A stretch of 64,000 nucleotides of DNA from Callaeas wilsoni (lineage: Eukaryota > Chordata > Aves > Passeriformes > Callaeidae), in the NCBI GenBank assembly GCA_013398955.1, contig VWPU01008529.1:1-64000 (forward strand), in the 5' to 3' direction. A model generated the notes under the pieces. The model saw only the letters and a list, made by a program, of their open reading frames with translations, was not told the origin of the DNA and ran no database searches. Positions 1 through 10,515 of the stretch are shown one piece after another (the stretch's first letter is position 1; each line of letters opens with the position of its first letter). The translations under genes and the position numbers were made by a program.

Positions 1-230
1 GGAGAGGGGCGGGGCCGCGCTGGCCGTGGGTGCCGGCCCCGCGGCGCTTGGGCTCGTCTTGGTGGCTCTTACGGTCCCCGCGCCCCGGCGTGCGCGATGC
101 TGGGGTGGCGAGAGGGTGGGTCGCCCGCGGGAGATGCGCGCCTTCCTCTCGGTGACATACTCGGTTGTGGTGTGTAAAGTGACAGAACCAGCCGCCACCT
201 TCTCAGAGGCTGGTTCTGGTGTAACTTCGC
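1..230. promoter_or_regulatory. CpG island, probable promoter and first-exon region
   Basis: The first 180 bases are very GC-rich and hold roughly two dozen CpG dinucleotides. Elsewhere CpG is rare except in the LTR near 36000. An Sp1-type GC box (GGGGCGGGGC) lies at 5-14. In vertebrates an isolated island like this usually marks a promoter with the first exon. Direction is unresolved. On the minus strand a good splice donor (GACC then GTAAGAG) has its GT at 71-72, which would suit a first exon running left out of the window. On the plus strand weaker donors occur near 315 (CTC then GTAAGAGG) and 349 (GGAA then GTGAGC). A divergent promoter is possible. The island is cut by the window edge, so its full extent is unknown. 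No ATG-initiated signal peptide or known domain is recognisable; the rightward open frame from 26 begins with GTG. Confidence 0.7.
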
Positions 231-2861
231 TGCAGTCGTGGTTTTAAAACACACGCAAGTGTTGTGTGAACTCGTAATGGGCTCTGATGGAGGAGCTTTT
301 CACAGAAATATGCTCGTAAGAGGCTTGGTACTCCAACTAGCCCAGGAAGTGAGCTCTTTCCTTGCTCTAGAACAAATGTTTCTTTGCAGCTGAGGTGTGA
401 GCAGTTACTCGTGAAAAAGCATGTAAGGTTTTTGGAATTTCAGTCCTGTGACCTGTGGGTTTCCGGGAGAAAGGGGTCAAGGAAGATCCTCCAAAGAGAG
501 AGGGAATGGGGCCTGTTTTCCTCTCCTGCTGTTTCAGCTGCCTTCTGCAGTACCTTCCAGGTGATGTGGAGCAGTGCCCTTGCCACTGCTTAATGGCCTT
601 GTTGAGGGATCTCCTCCGTGGCCAGATCTGTTGCTGAGGGATTTGGTTTATAATTCAACAGTGACTGTGTAATCATTTTTATGTCAGCCTAAAAACAACT
701 TTTTTGTGCTTCTGTGAAAGGACCCTATGGTGCCTTTTGGAAGTGGGCTGAGTATTTGGTTTTCATTTTGTGAAGTGTTGGTCATATCTGGGTTTTGGAA
801 AGCACGAGCAAGATATTGGAGATCTATAATTTTGTCACTCTGTGGGAGATGAAGTTACTGACATTGCACACAGATCAGGAATACATAGGAATGGATTGGG
901 TTGCAACTTGGCCTCCAGAGATGTAGGATGAAAGCAGGTAAAAATTCCCTTTTGGCACATAATTCATCTCTAGAAAGCCAGATGAGTTGTGTGTTGGTAG
1001 GTTTGGATGAAAACATTTAAACTATTTCCCTATGCTAGCAAAACGAATGTCAGTGCAGTTAGAAGAAAAAGATTCTTTTTTAAGTACATGTTAAGTGTGG
1101 GATTAAGTATATCGCCAGGGTACTTATGGGAAATGTGTTTGCCTATCACTGCATTTTTAGTGTATTAGAGCTTATTTACAAAGACTTGTGCCCAGAGCTC
1201 TTGTATTTCTTTTGCAACAGCTGATCATGCCACTCACTAGGGAGTCTGCTGTGATTTCTGATTTGCAGAACAAAGTAAGACATATGATCTGTCTTGGCAG
1301 ATAAAATTACTTTCAGTTCACTTCTAAAATTTATTTGATTTTGAAAGCTGTGAGCGTTGTTGGTTTCTTGGTGGCTTTTTTTCATTCAGTATGTTGTCAC
1401 TTTCTCTGTGTACATTTTGCGTTTGTAAATGAGAGTATTTCATCCCGTCTTTCAGAAGATGAGTTATCGGGATGCGCTGCAACATGTCAGTTTTAGGCCA
1501 AACAACTGTAGAAGGCAACAGCTCTTGCAGCGGCCATAAATCAGATTTGTGACGGTGCGGCTCCATCTAGTGATTCTTCTCTACAACTGCAGCAAAAGGG
1601 AGAGAGGAACCGTGGGTTACCCTGTTCCATGAAACACGCTAAGTGTGCACGCTTCCAGGGTTGTGTTCACCTCTCGACTCGACGAGGTGCCTCATTTGGA
1701 CATCTCTGGGAACTTCAAGTTTCTGAAAGGTCCAAGAGAATTGGTGAACTGAATTGCTAACATGCTTAAATGTGTTTCTGAAATTCCTCCCACCCCCAAG
1801 CTGTTAATCAGTAATAACTTACTTTTGCTGGCAGTGTCAGTTGTTTTCCTATATCGCTGTACTGGACAACATGTTGTTTCCTTTAGATAAGGAAGTTGAT
1901 TTTCAGATATCTAAGATATGATGAAATACTTTCATAGGGGGACCAAAAGAGTTAAAATCTTCCAGCTGGATAGAACGGAGCCATCAGCTTTTCTTTGGAG
2001 CCATTTCCATTTTCAGTTTACGTAACTCTGTGATGTATACTGAAGAGGAAACTTTGATTAACAGATTTATTAGATGTGTGCTTGCAGTGTGCTGTAGCTA
2101 TCTGAGCATTTAAACATTTTGGTAGATTTCTGGCTACTACTTTTGCTAAGGTGAAGGCTACCTAGAGATTAAAAACTAAGTGTAATATGGGCTTGGATAC
2201 AAACCCCACTGCTCCCTATATCTGTAAGGTCAACTCAGTTGCACAGATTTCATGGGAGATGCAGATTGCTCCCAGTGCTGTAGTCAGTAGGCATATTTGC
2301 TGTGCCTGAAAGTGCCTTCTCTCTGGAACTGTGTTCTTGAAAGGGTAGGAGGGTTTTGGCAGCAAATTCAGGCTGGAGCTAGAACATGACCTGGCAAATA
2401 GGCATTTGTAGAACATATGGAATAGGACAGACAGGATAGTGGCTGACCTCAGGGTGTACAAATCCTCACTTTATTCATATTGATAATCTATTCAAGGTTT
2501 TACAGACACTGGGTAATTCATATATGCAATAGTCTCTTCTTCTCCTGGAACCTTCCTTCCAGGAGTGTTTTTCCATGTGAGAATGTTGCACACCATCTAC
2601 CTTGGTGTCATCTGTGTAGACTTACTGTAGAAATGGGACTGGCAGAGCATTAGCCTACTGATAAGGCTGTCCTCTCACCTCCGGGTCTCTGCCTTTCATT
2701 TGCAACTATTTTTACATGGACCAGTTGTGCCTAATAACTGAGGCTCCACTGTAAAATGCTAAATTACTTGCCTTGAGTATAGAAGGCTTTTCCTTCTACT
2801 GCCCTCATAATTTACTTTTTTTTTTTTCTGTTTTTGTTTTTCTTTTTATTTCCCTCCTCAG

Positions 2862-2955
2862 TCTTCCATGTGTCAGCTACCTGAACTCAGCCTGTTTTGG
2901 CAGGCTGTGCCTTCCAGGTCATTGGTGATGTTCTGTGGCCTGCTCCAAGGTGGTG
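2862..2955 (+). other. Exon-like segment (putative, 94 nt)
   Basis: A pyrimidine tract of about 40 bases ending TCCCTCCTCAG (AG at 2860-2861) is one of the strongest acceptor-like sites in the window. A donor-like GGTG then GTAAAG follows, with GT at 2956-2957. One frame stays open across the segment (starting SSMCQLPELSLFWQ) and stops soon after it. No family is recognised, so a noncoding or decoy exon is as likely as a coding one. Confidence 0.2.
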
Positions 2956-3504
2956 GTAAAGAGTAGTATATGAGCATCTTGATTGTCTTACTGCTGCACT
3001 AAAAAGAAGTAAAATCTGTGTGTCCTTCATCCACTGTCCAGCGTGAACAGCCTGGATATAGATGTGGACCAGAGTGGGTATAGATGACTCTTTCTGAAAT
3101 CATACTCTCTCTGTGGTGGAAAATCACTGTGTATCACAGATACCCCCAAGGAAGTGTGTACAGGCATGTTTGACCAGCACAACTCACTGGAAATAAGCCC
3201 TACACATTTGCTGAAGCTGTACTGGCCTATGACATTGGAAAGCATTCAGTGGAGTTGCATGTTGTGTCTGCTTCGTTCAGGCTGCAATGCTGCTGGTGTG
3301 ACTTCAAGCATAATTTAAATGTTGCGTACTTAAAATCTTAGTTATCTGCACATTGTTCTCCTCTATTTGCAATGAGGATAGCAGTCACACAGTCCTCTAA
3401 AACATGTCAAAATGTTGAAAAGCAAGTGTATGTAAAGTAAAATAAAGTAAAATGCTACATGTATTTAGTTTAGTGAGTAAAGTGGAAAAATGTTTGAAGC
3501 TTAT

Positions 3505-4256
3505 GTACAGCTGAAGGAGAAGACAGCTGTCTCTGTCCCCAAAAGCTTACAATGTGAATGTAAAACCATGGTCATGGGCAGGAAGTGAAAGGAATTGGAT
3601 TGTATGGAGCAGTGTGCTTGGCAGTAGCCTAACCCAAATTTCTTAGGAGAAATCTGAGCAAAGTTTTAAGGAGTAGTCAGGTGGAAGGAAAATGAAGTTT
3701 GGAGCTGTTTAAAAGTTTACCTCAAATATGAGTGCAGAATGAGTAAAAGCCCAAATACAAGGAGAAACCAAAGAAGAATGCAGTCATGCATTCCTATGGT
3801 CAGATTAATTGCTGAAAATGTTGATTGGGTTGAAATTCTGGGTGAATGGGACTTGAATGAGATGAGAGCTGGGGAAAGAATTTGTAGTAAGCAAGGTAAT
3901 GAGACCTTAGACAAAACTTCTTAGTTGTGAAGATGAACATAGAATCTTGAAAATATGTCATAATATTTCTACTTGTTTTTGCATAGCTGAGTGTGAGGGT
4001 TTGGAGTGAAATGAGGGTTGATAGTGAAAAGTTAGGGGTTGAGTGATAGGCAAAATAGTAATTTTTATCTATATTGATGGAGCAAAAAGTTTGTAGAGCT
4101 GAGGCTGACCTGATCTTAGCCACCCTCAGAGAAATGTTTAACACAGATTGGGATTTTAATCTGGTTCAAGAAGATAGGAGGGAAGAGGCATATTTGCAAG
4201 TTGTCTGCACGGACATTGTGGATGAATGCATGCATAGATTGGGCCAGATACTCTGA
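3505..4256 (+). repeat. Diverged ancient SINE-like repeat (MIR/CORE type) remains
   Basis: Positions 3510-3570 carry the phrase typical of ancient amniote MIR-like SINEs (a run reading like CTGTCCCCAAAAGCTTACAATGT). The purine-rich sequence after it, to about 4250, reads like the long tail of old dispersed repeats seen in reptile and bird genomes. A 60-codon open frame at 4074-4256 falls in this tail. Assignment is by eye, divergence is high, and only the first 90 bases are reasonably secure. Confidence 0.35.
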
Positions 4257-4582
4257 AAAGACATCAAGCCATGAATTCCTTACCTTTTAAGATATTCACA
4301 AATAAGCAAACCCATAAGCATTAGATTGTATTTATTTATTCTATTTTAATAGGTTTTCATAATATCTTTGAAATTGAAACAGAACTTATTTACCATATTT
4401 ATGTGTTCATTCATCTGTCTTGGGTGTTGTAGATGAAAAATGTGTGTATTTTATAATTTTATACTCTGCAGTGTATATCCCCTTGCAGGGAGATGTAGAC
4501 CTAGATAAATCACTTGATGGTGTATTTTAGAGGACTGTGTATGAAATTATTATTTTATTCATGATTGAGGTTTCTTATTTCG

Positions 4583-4649
4583 TCTAATTGGTTTTGCTAT
4601 GTATTTGTCTGTTCCTTCTAATTGGTTTTGCTATGTATTTGTCTGTTCC
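4583..4649. repeat. Perfect 34-bp tandem duplication, two copies
   Basis: The unit beginning TCTAATTGGTTTTGCTATG is present at 4583-4616 and again at 4617-4649. The 33 compared bases are identical, and the copies differ only at the final junction base. There is no mobile-element signature. It looks like a recent local slippage or repair duplication in otherwise ordinary AT-rich sequence. Confidence 0.95.
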
Positions 4650-6802
4650 GTCCCTGTTATCTGACTAGTATTATGCTTAACATTTCATTTTGCAGTTCTG
4701 TAAAGCAGGGTATGCCATTTACCAGCCTAACCTCCTTAACCTTAGAGATACTCATTCTACACATATCTGTTATAGCAATTTTTTTCCCATAAATATTCAT
4801 TCATTTTCTCAACTGAAAATCTTGGAATTTTAAGGATGGTACCTTTTTTTTTTTTTTAAATTTGTGACAAATGGAATAGCTTCCAAATTTTTTTTTTTTT
4901 AGTTGAATTCAGTAATTTGAAATAAGACTAATAGTTTCCCAAATACTCATCATTGCTTCTGAAGTCATCTGGATTTTTTATCAGACAAACTGTAAATAGC
5001 AAAGCTTCCTTTAATATGATTCATTGTCCAGCTGGAGGGTAATCACTGAAATGGAACACAGACATGAACAATGACTTTAACTAAGTCGGTTCAGTTACTT
5101 TCATCCTGCTCAGCTACTTCTATTGCATTCAGTCTTTTGTGGGAGCTTTTAAAGTATGTCTTTCGATAACAGCTTGTAAAGGCTGTGGTACCTTCACATC
5201 TATTTCAAGGCTAAGATATCAACATTTCAAATGCTGCTGCTAAGAAAGCTGGTGATTCATGAGCCCATAAGCCTTAAGCCATTAAACTTGCAAACAGCGA
5301 ATGGTTTAGAAACGGTTTTCAGCTAGAAGCATTTTGACATATTGGTAAATATTTTCAGGCCTTACTGACTTACAGGCCAACATTTTGAATATATATGACT
5401 ACTTTTTGCAATCTCATTACAAGACTAGGTTCAGCTTTGGACATGCAGGTATCGTGAGGAGAGATAGCCCCTGCCAAACAGCATAATTCCCAGTGCAAAG
5501 TACGTTAATGGCTTCTATGACAATATCCCACAAGTATCAAGGACTGTAAAACTCAAATTGAGCTTGACTGGGGGAGACCCAGTGAAATGGCTTGTTCAGT
5601 GGCTCAGCTTGACAGATCTAATGATAGAAGCAGTTCTCCTGACAAAGAGAGTTTGCAGTCGAAGTACATGGATCAGAGGCACATTGAATTCCTCAACACA
5701 GGTGTCAGACTTTTCTGAATGATCTCCTTCCAGGTCACAGTCCAGCCTCACACTTGGAACTATTGCATGGAAAGTGGTACAGTGGGTGTTTATTACTGAG
5801 GAATAAAGCTTAGCATTAATTTGCTCCTACAAATGGTCTCCATGTGATTGAAGTAGACACAACTTCAGTGGAACATTCTGCTTCACTTGCATAGCCTGCT
5901 GTAAGTCTCAAGATGCTGCTCCATTTAAGCCTTAAACAGTATAGTGCATAAACAAAATGTGAGAAATGTTGCTCCTTATCACTCTGATACACGTAATAAA
6001 ATTGAAGAAGCAGTGAACAAATCAACCATAGCTGTGACACCTCATTAACCAGGTTCTCCCATGCCTATATATTTTGTCTCTCTTTTCTGACATCTGAAAA
6101 ATCTATGTCAAAGCCCAGCAGGCTGGATTTGTTTCATACCAGCCGTGTGAATGGATACCAAAAATAAAGAGTAGTTTTAGAAGCGAGTGCTTTTTCCCTT
6201 CCCTTAAGGGCATTTGTCCGAAAGTGCACAAAAACAACAGCAGCAGCACGATGGCAGGAGACGTGCAGGACTGGGTTGTTATTAGATAGCCTACCCGAAA
6301 CATATTAAAGAATGATGAATGGTCATCTCACTAGGCCTGACTTCTAGAGAGCTCTAGGTCATTTCACAAGTAAGAATTTGTCACAAGCATGCAAAAACTG
6401 TGCTTAGCTGTTAACTTTGGGACTTAAAATCAAGAAGTCTTAGTAGACTATTTGTCACTTGGAAAAAACAGAGAAGGGGCCATCTGTGTTAATCAGCTGT
6501 GCTTTGCTAATATGATGCAGCTGGGAAGAAGGCAGTACTGACTTTAGCAGGTAGAAAACATCTGCTGAAGAGAGAGCCCAATTAGTGTCATCACCTGGAA
6601 CTCCTTGAGTGGTGCATTACCCCCTGCAGGCTGAAAAGCCATAGTGGGGGGAACGGCTCAGATATCTCCAGGAAGCAGGAGAGTGAGATGTGCAGAGAAC
6701 GGTGTTTGAGATTGTAAAAGGCAGGCTGCTCGTAGGAGGGAACAGAGGGAAGGTAGGAAGGAATTTTTTAGTTGTGTGCAATGCTCCCTTTATTTTTCTG
6801 CC

Positions 6803-6819
6803 TTTTTTTTTTTTTTTTT
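6803..6819. repeat. Poly-T run of 17
   Basis: An uninterrupted T17 in AT-rich DNA. Similar runs of 13 to 16 T lie at 4844-4857, 4888-4900, 49556-49569 and 59166-59181. They are simple homopolymers. None is clearly the tail of a retroposed gene copy, because no recognisable gene body precedes it on the minus strand. Confidence 0.9.
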
Positions 6820-7625
6820 ACATTGAAGATGCAGTCTTTGCAATTGCAGTGAACTGTACTCACTTTTTTCTCTCTACATATGTTTATGAGATGTTTGTTG
6901 TAATTTTATGAGGTTTTGCTCTTTAATACTAATAATTTTTATTTCTTTACTGTTGTATTTCTTTGAGTTTGAATGTTAACAAAGGACTATATGGACTTTT
7001 ATCTTCTTATCCTCTTATGACTTCATTTTTTATATATACACATGTAAATACCTCCAGGTTTTTTTACTATAAACAGTGGGAACGTTTCTGGTAAATTTTG
7101 CAAGAAATTTTTTAAAGAATGCTTAAAAAGTGAACTGTGAATCTTCAGTGCCACTCATCCCTTTGATAAGAATAAGGCTTTCTTAGTATAGTATTTTAAA
7201 GTTATGATTTTACTGCTTCCTTTTAGTGTTTTGAAGATCAGAAGAACCTTCTGCTTTAGTATACTTGAATAATATTTTCACCTTTTAATCGAACTTTCTA
7301 TCCATTTTGTTTTTAAGAAGTCCTTTCCTTTCCATTCTTTTATAGCCTGAGCTTGACTTCATAAGAATCTCTAACTGAACCATAAACTACCTTTATAAAT
7401 ATCATTTTTCCTTGAAAGCTATATCTTACTGGAATGACCAAAGTTTTGTCATGTGTTAGATTAAGATGTCTGCCGAAAATCAATAATGCTGAGGTAACAA
7501 CATTGGTTTCTGCTAGGCTCTCAATTACTTTCTCAGTTGTTTGTCATAGGAAGAATATATGATCAGTTGCTTCCCCTGCAGGCTATAAAACCAGCCTGTT
7601 CTCTTTTGATCACTTCTGCATACTT

Positions 7626-7757
7626 CACTTTTACTCTCCTAAGCGTAACACAGATTTTTAGAGCTTTGGACCTGTGAAGTAGCAAAACGATTCTTCTGTA
7701 GTCCATTCCAAGGGATAATAGCCTCCCTGTATAAAGCATCATAAATATCCCCGGACA
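7626..7757 (+). repeat. Copy A of an unnamed diverged repeat
   Basis: This block aligns by eye with 10057-10188 over about 130 bases, with an estimated two-thirds identity and a small gap. Shared landmarks in order are GTAACACA, ATTTTTAGAGC, TCCATT followed by AAGGGA, and TATCCCC. Two similarly diverged copies about 2.4 kb apart fit an old dispersed repeat or an old local duplication. I do not recognise the family. Confidence 0.75.
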
Positions 7758-8469
7758 ACACTTAGCTCTTTTGGGTTGCATTGCACAATTGCTATGGACT
7801 CTGTTCCTGAATTTGCCATGCTCTTCGAAGAAATATCTGGGAGAACTTTACTTCACAGTTTTTCCTTTGCACCTCATGTTCTCTATAGTCTTTTTCACCT
7901 TGCGTTCCTTTTGTGGGTAGTCCCTTGTTCCAAATACAGCTGTAGAACTGCTAATCTTTTAGAACTTTTTTTTTCTTTCTTTCTCCCTCACCCCCCAATA
8001 CCTTCGTGCGTTTTTAGATATGGTTTCTGGTGCCATTTTGTTCTTGAAGTTGCTACATTTTGCCACAGAGGGGAAACACAGTCGTGCTGTGCTCTTTCCT
8101 GAGAGCTTTACTTTGTTTCTCTCTTCATCTTTATCTGAAATAAATTACACTGTACTTGCTTGATGTCAGTAAAGACTCTGCTAGGTAGAGGAATACTTCA
8201 AATAATATAGTCTCTTGTGAAAATGGGAGCAGCTGTAATTGGGCAATTAGATTAAATTAAAGCCGTAACAAGGGCAGTAGCTCCTTGTTATTGTAAGTGC
8301 TCTTCCCTTAAAAAGAGGCAAGTGATTTTCTGAATGAGGCTTCAGAGGTAACAGGTAACTTGGAGAAAGTATATTGAAGTTCTGGTCACATCATATCACT
8401 GAAGAGATGCTGCTTTTATTTGCAGACAGAAGCAAATGATGCAGAACTGTAAACACTATTTTTATTTGA

Positions 8470-8546
8470 AGTAAAAAAAAAAAATCCAAACCAAAACCAC
8501 AAACACAGAAAAAAAAAAACCACCAAAAAAACCCCCAAACCCTCAA
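8470..8546. repeat. A/C-rich low-complexity tract
   Basis: The plus strand is almost entirely A and C, with A11-A12 runs joined by CCAAACC-like steps. Read on the minus strand it is a T/G tract. Similar, shorter A/C tracts are at 26884-26925 and 36340-36430. It is a simple low-complexity expansion with no sign of coding. Confidence 0.85.
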
Positions 8547-9400
8547 ACTAAATAGAAATTTAGAAATTAATCTAGCTGCCTTCCGTTTCCTATCCAGGAA
8601 GTGTATGTGAGAGGTTAGTCAGATTTGGCAGCATGAACATTTGGATTTCAGGGATGTGCAGAGTACTTAACATGGCTGTATCCTGGCAAAGCTCTGCTGA
8701 CATATTTCACGGAACAGAGCAGTTTGGAGCTGTTATGTTTCCTAACAGGGTATTTGTAGCATGTTGTAAACAGTTACTGTTGTAACTGAATCCTAGGCTG
8801 TGGTCCTTAAAACATGAAGTGCTATCCAACTGCCAGAAACCTTAATGCAGTTTGCCTTTGCCTTCAGTCACATTTGTGTAGGCAACAGGGGAAAATGCCA
8901 GAGTACTTGGGAGCTAGGCCAGGAGGAGGATAGGTATGCAGCTGGTCGTCTGTCTCGACACTTTGGAGAACATGGGTAATTACTGTGTGCCATACACCTT
9001 CCTGATGAAATGCCTTTTGGAAAATCAAAGTTGTTTGTCTCATTCTAAGGCAGAGACAATTTCTGTGTCGAAATGGGGTTTAGTAACTCCTCCAGTCTTG
9101 TTGCAGTCTCTTTCATGGACTGTTTAGCTTTTTGATGTTTATGCACCCACAGAGTTTTTGTATGCATAAAATAAGGCATGAAACGTGGACTTGGTGTTTA
9201 TTGTGCAATCAGCTCGGCCTTAAAAAGGGCGAGTGGCATAATGGACCAAGTGTTGTATGTCCCATAACAATTCTAGTAAACATGAGGCTGACTGCTCCTC
9301 CCCAGTTCTCTGTCTTCCATGGCCTTTTGTATTGGCACATCCTTAGAAGAAGTGGGTGGTCTTCCAGTGCTGAAATAAACTTGAAGACTCAAATACTTAC

Positions 9401-9489
9401 CATGCTTGAAAGTCTGGCTCTGTTACCTTGGATCAGACCTATTTCCTGTCTTAAAGCACAAAAGTGACAACTGGTGTGTTCTTAATGGA
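9401..9489 (-). other. Exon-like segment on minus strand (putative, 89 nt)
   Basis: Read on the minus strand, a pyrimidine-rich run ending TTACTTCATCAG (AG at 9490-9491) precedes the segment. It ends with a near-ideal donor, CATG then GTAAGTATT (GT at 9399-9400). All three frames contain stops, so if spliced it would be noncoding. It is opposite in strand to the other main exon-like segments, which suggests either an antisense noncoding RNA or chance matches. Confidence 0.25.
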
Positions 9490-9571
9490 CTGATGAAGTA
9501 AAGACAGTGAAAAAGAGGAGCAATCTAGATGATTTGGAAGAAGTTACACCTGAGACCATGCATGTTAGGTC

Positions 9572-9664
9572 ATCGTAGAATCATAGAATGGTTTGAGCTG
9601 GAAGGGACCTTAAAGATCATCTGGTTCCAACCCCTAGCCATGGACAGGGAATCTTCCACCAGAG
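9572..9664 (-). mobile_element. CR1 LINE, short 3' end fragment
   Basis: The sequence starts with two ATAGAATG/GTAGAATC-like octamers, the CR1 3' terminal repeat in reverse. It continues with GAGCTGGAAGGGACCTT and AGATCATCTGGTTCCAACCCC, the usual reverse complement of the CR1 3' UTR. Only the last 90 bases or so are present, a severe 5' truncation typical of CR1. The right end is blurred by an imperfect local duplication (GACAGGGAATCTTCCACCAG resembling GGCAGGGAACCTTTCACTAG). Confidence 0.9.
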
Positions 9665-9690
9665 GCAGGGAACCTTTCACTAGAAGGTGG

Positions 9691-9718
9691 TTTCTCCTTC
9701 ACTGAGTGGAAGGAGAAA
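9691..9718. repeat. Perfect 10-bp inverted repeat (hairpin)
   Basis: TTTCTCCTTC at 9691-9700 is the exact reverse complement of GAAGGAGAAA at 9709-9718, with an 8-base loop ACTGAGTG. It lies just beyond the truncated CR1 fragment. A transcript would fold, but nothing indicates a microRNA precursor because the stem is too short. Confidence 0.9.
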
Positions 9719-10030
9719 TCTACAAAGCTATAAGGTGTGCAGGCATTGAAGGACTGTTCTTGTCACCAGAGTCTGATGCAGTGTGAGAATCCAGGAGGAG
9801 CTGGAGATTCCCTGAAGCCTTGGAAGCTTTGACCTCATGTGGACAGTGCCAAGAGCTTTTGTTAGGCATTAATACATGTAAAATATAGGACTATACGCAT
9901 GTTGGGTCCTCCTGAGTCTCTGGCAAAGAATATTGCTTGCTGGTGTTGCAGGCTGATGCCATATATTGTTCTGTTTTTTCACTAAAGCACATCAAACTCT
10001 GGCTAAGCTGCTCTTTTCGGGTGTTTGGTA

Positions 10031-10044
10031 CTGTAGTACTACAG
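10031..10044. repeat. Perfect 14-bp palindrome
   Basis: CTGTAGTACTACAG reads the same on both strands. It lies shortly before repeat copy B. The sequence gives no function; it may be chance. Confidence 0.9.
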
Positions 10045-10056
10045 CAAGTTATCTTT

Positions 10057-10188
10057 CACTTCTGTTTTCCTTGGTGTAACACATTTTTAGAGCCTTGAAC
10101 CCAGGAGGTACCGAAATGATCCTTTAGAATCCATTTCTAAGGGACAGTAGTCTCCAAGTGAAGTATTGTAAAGTATCCCCAGTACAAA
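10057..10188 (+). repeat. Copy B of an unnamed diverged repeat
   Basis: Partner of 7626-7757, same orientation, about two-thirds identical by eye over 130 bases. It lacks two bases after GTAACACA relative to copy A. See copy A for the shared landmarks. Confidence 0.75.
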
Positions 10189-10515
10189 CCAAAACCTGAG
10201 CAATACAAATGGTAATTGTAGGAAGACAGAAGTGAAAAATCCTGCTTCCTCTCACTACTTTCTCCCATTATAAAGGGATTTTTCTGTTAAATCAGTGCAC
10301 AGCATTACCATTGTTCAGTTCCTCCTAGATGTTTGTAAAAACAAAATGTTAACTTTCATCATTAGTTGGTTATGATTGTGTTCAATGGAACTGTTGGTGG
10401 TTGGGGGTGCTTTGCTCTCCCTCACCTCCACATCACCTCCCTTCCTTTTGAGACTGTGAAAGCCATTTAGATTATGGAGCTTGTTTCCCTTTTTGTCTGT
10501 TCTAATGTTACACAG

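Larger units (their letters stand above)
231..9571. other. Gene-poor AT-rich DNA after the CpG island
   Basis: No coding gene is recognised. The stretch holds a CTCF-like site near 1557, an exon-like segment at 2862-2955, MIR-like remains from 3505, a 34-bp tandem duplication at 4583, several T runs, an A/C-rich tract at 8470 and a diverged repeat copy at 7626. Open frames are all under about 110 codons and overlap on both strands without a consistent coding signal. It is either the first intron of a rightward gene or intergenic DNA. Confidence 0.6.

Noticed and set aside
26..247. 73-codon frame in the CpG island resembling a signal-peptide start
   Set aside because: It begins with GTG rather than ATG. 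The hydrophobic run is what GC-rich sequence produces by chance, and an ATG is only found internally.
7776..8102. 108-codon plus-strand frame rich in Phe, Leu and Cys
   Set aside because: It reflects T-rich sequence including a TTTTTTTTCTTTCTTT tract. No family signature, splice sites or partner exons were seen.
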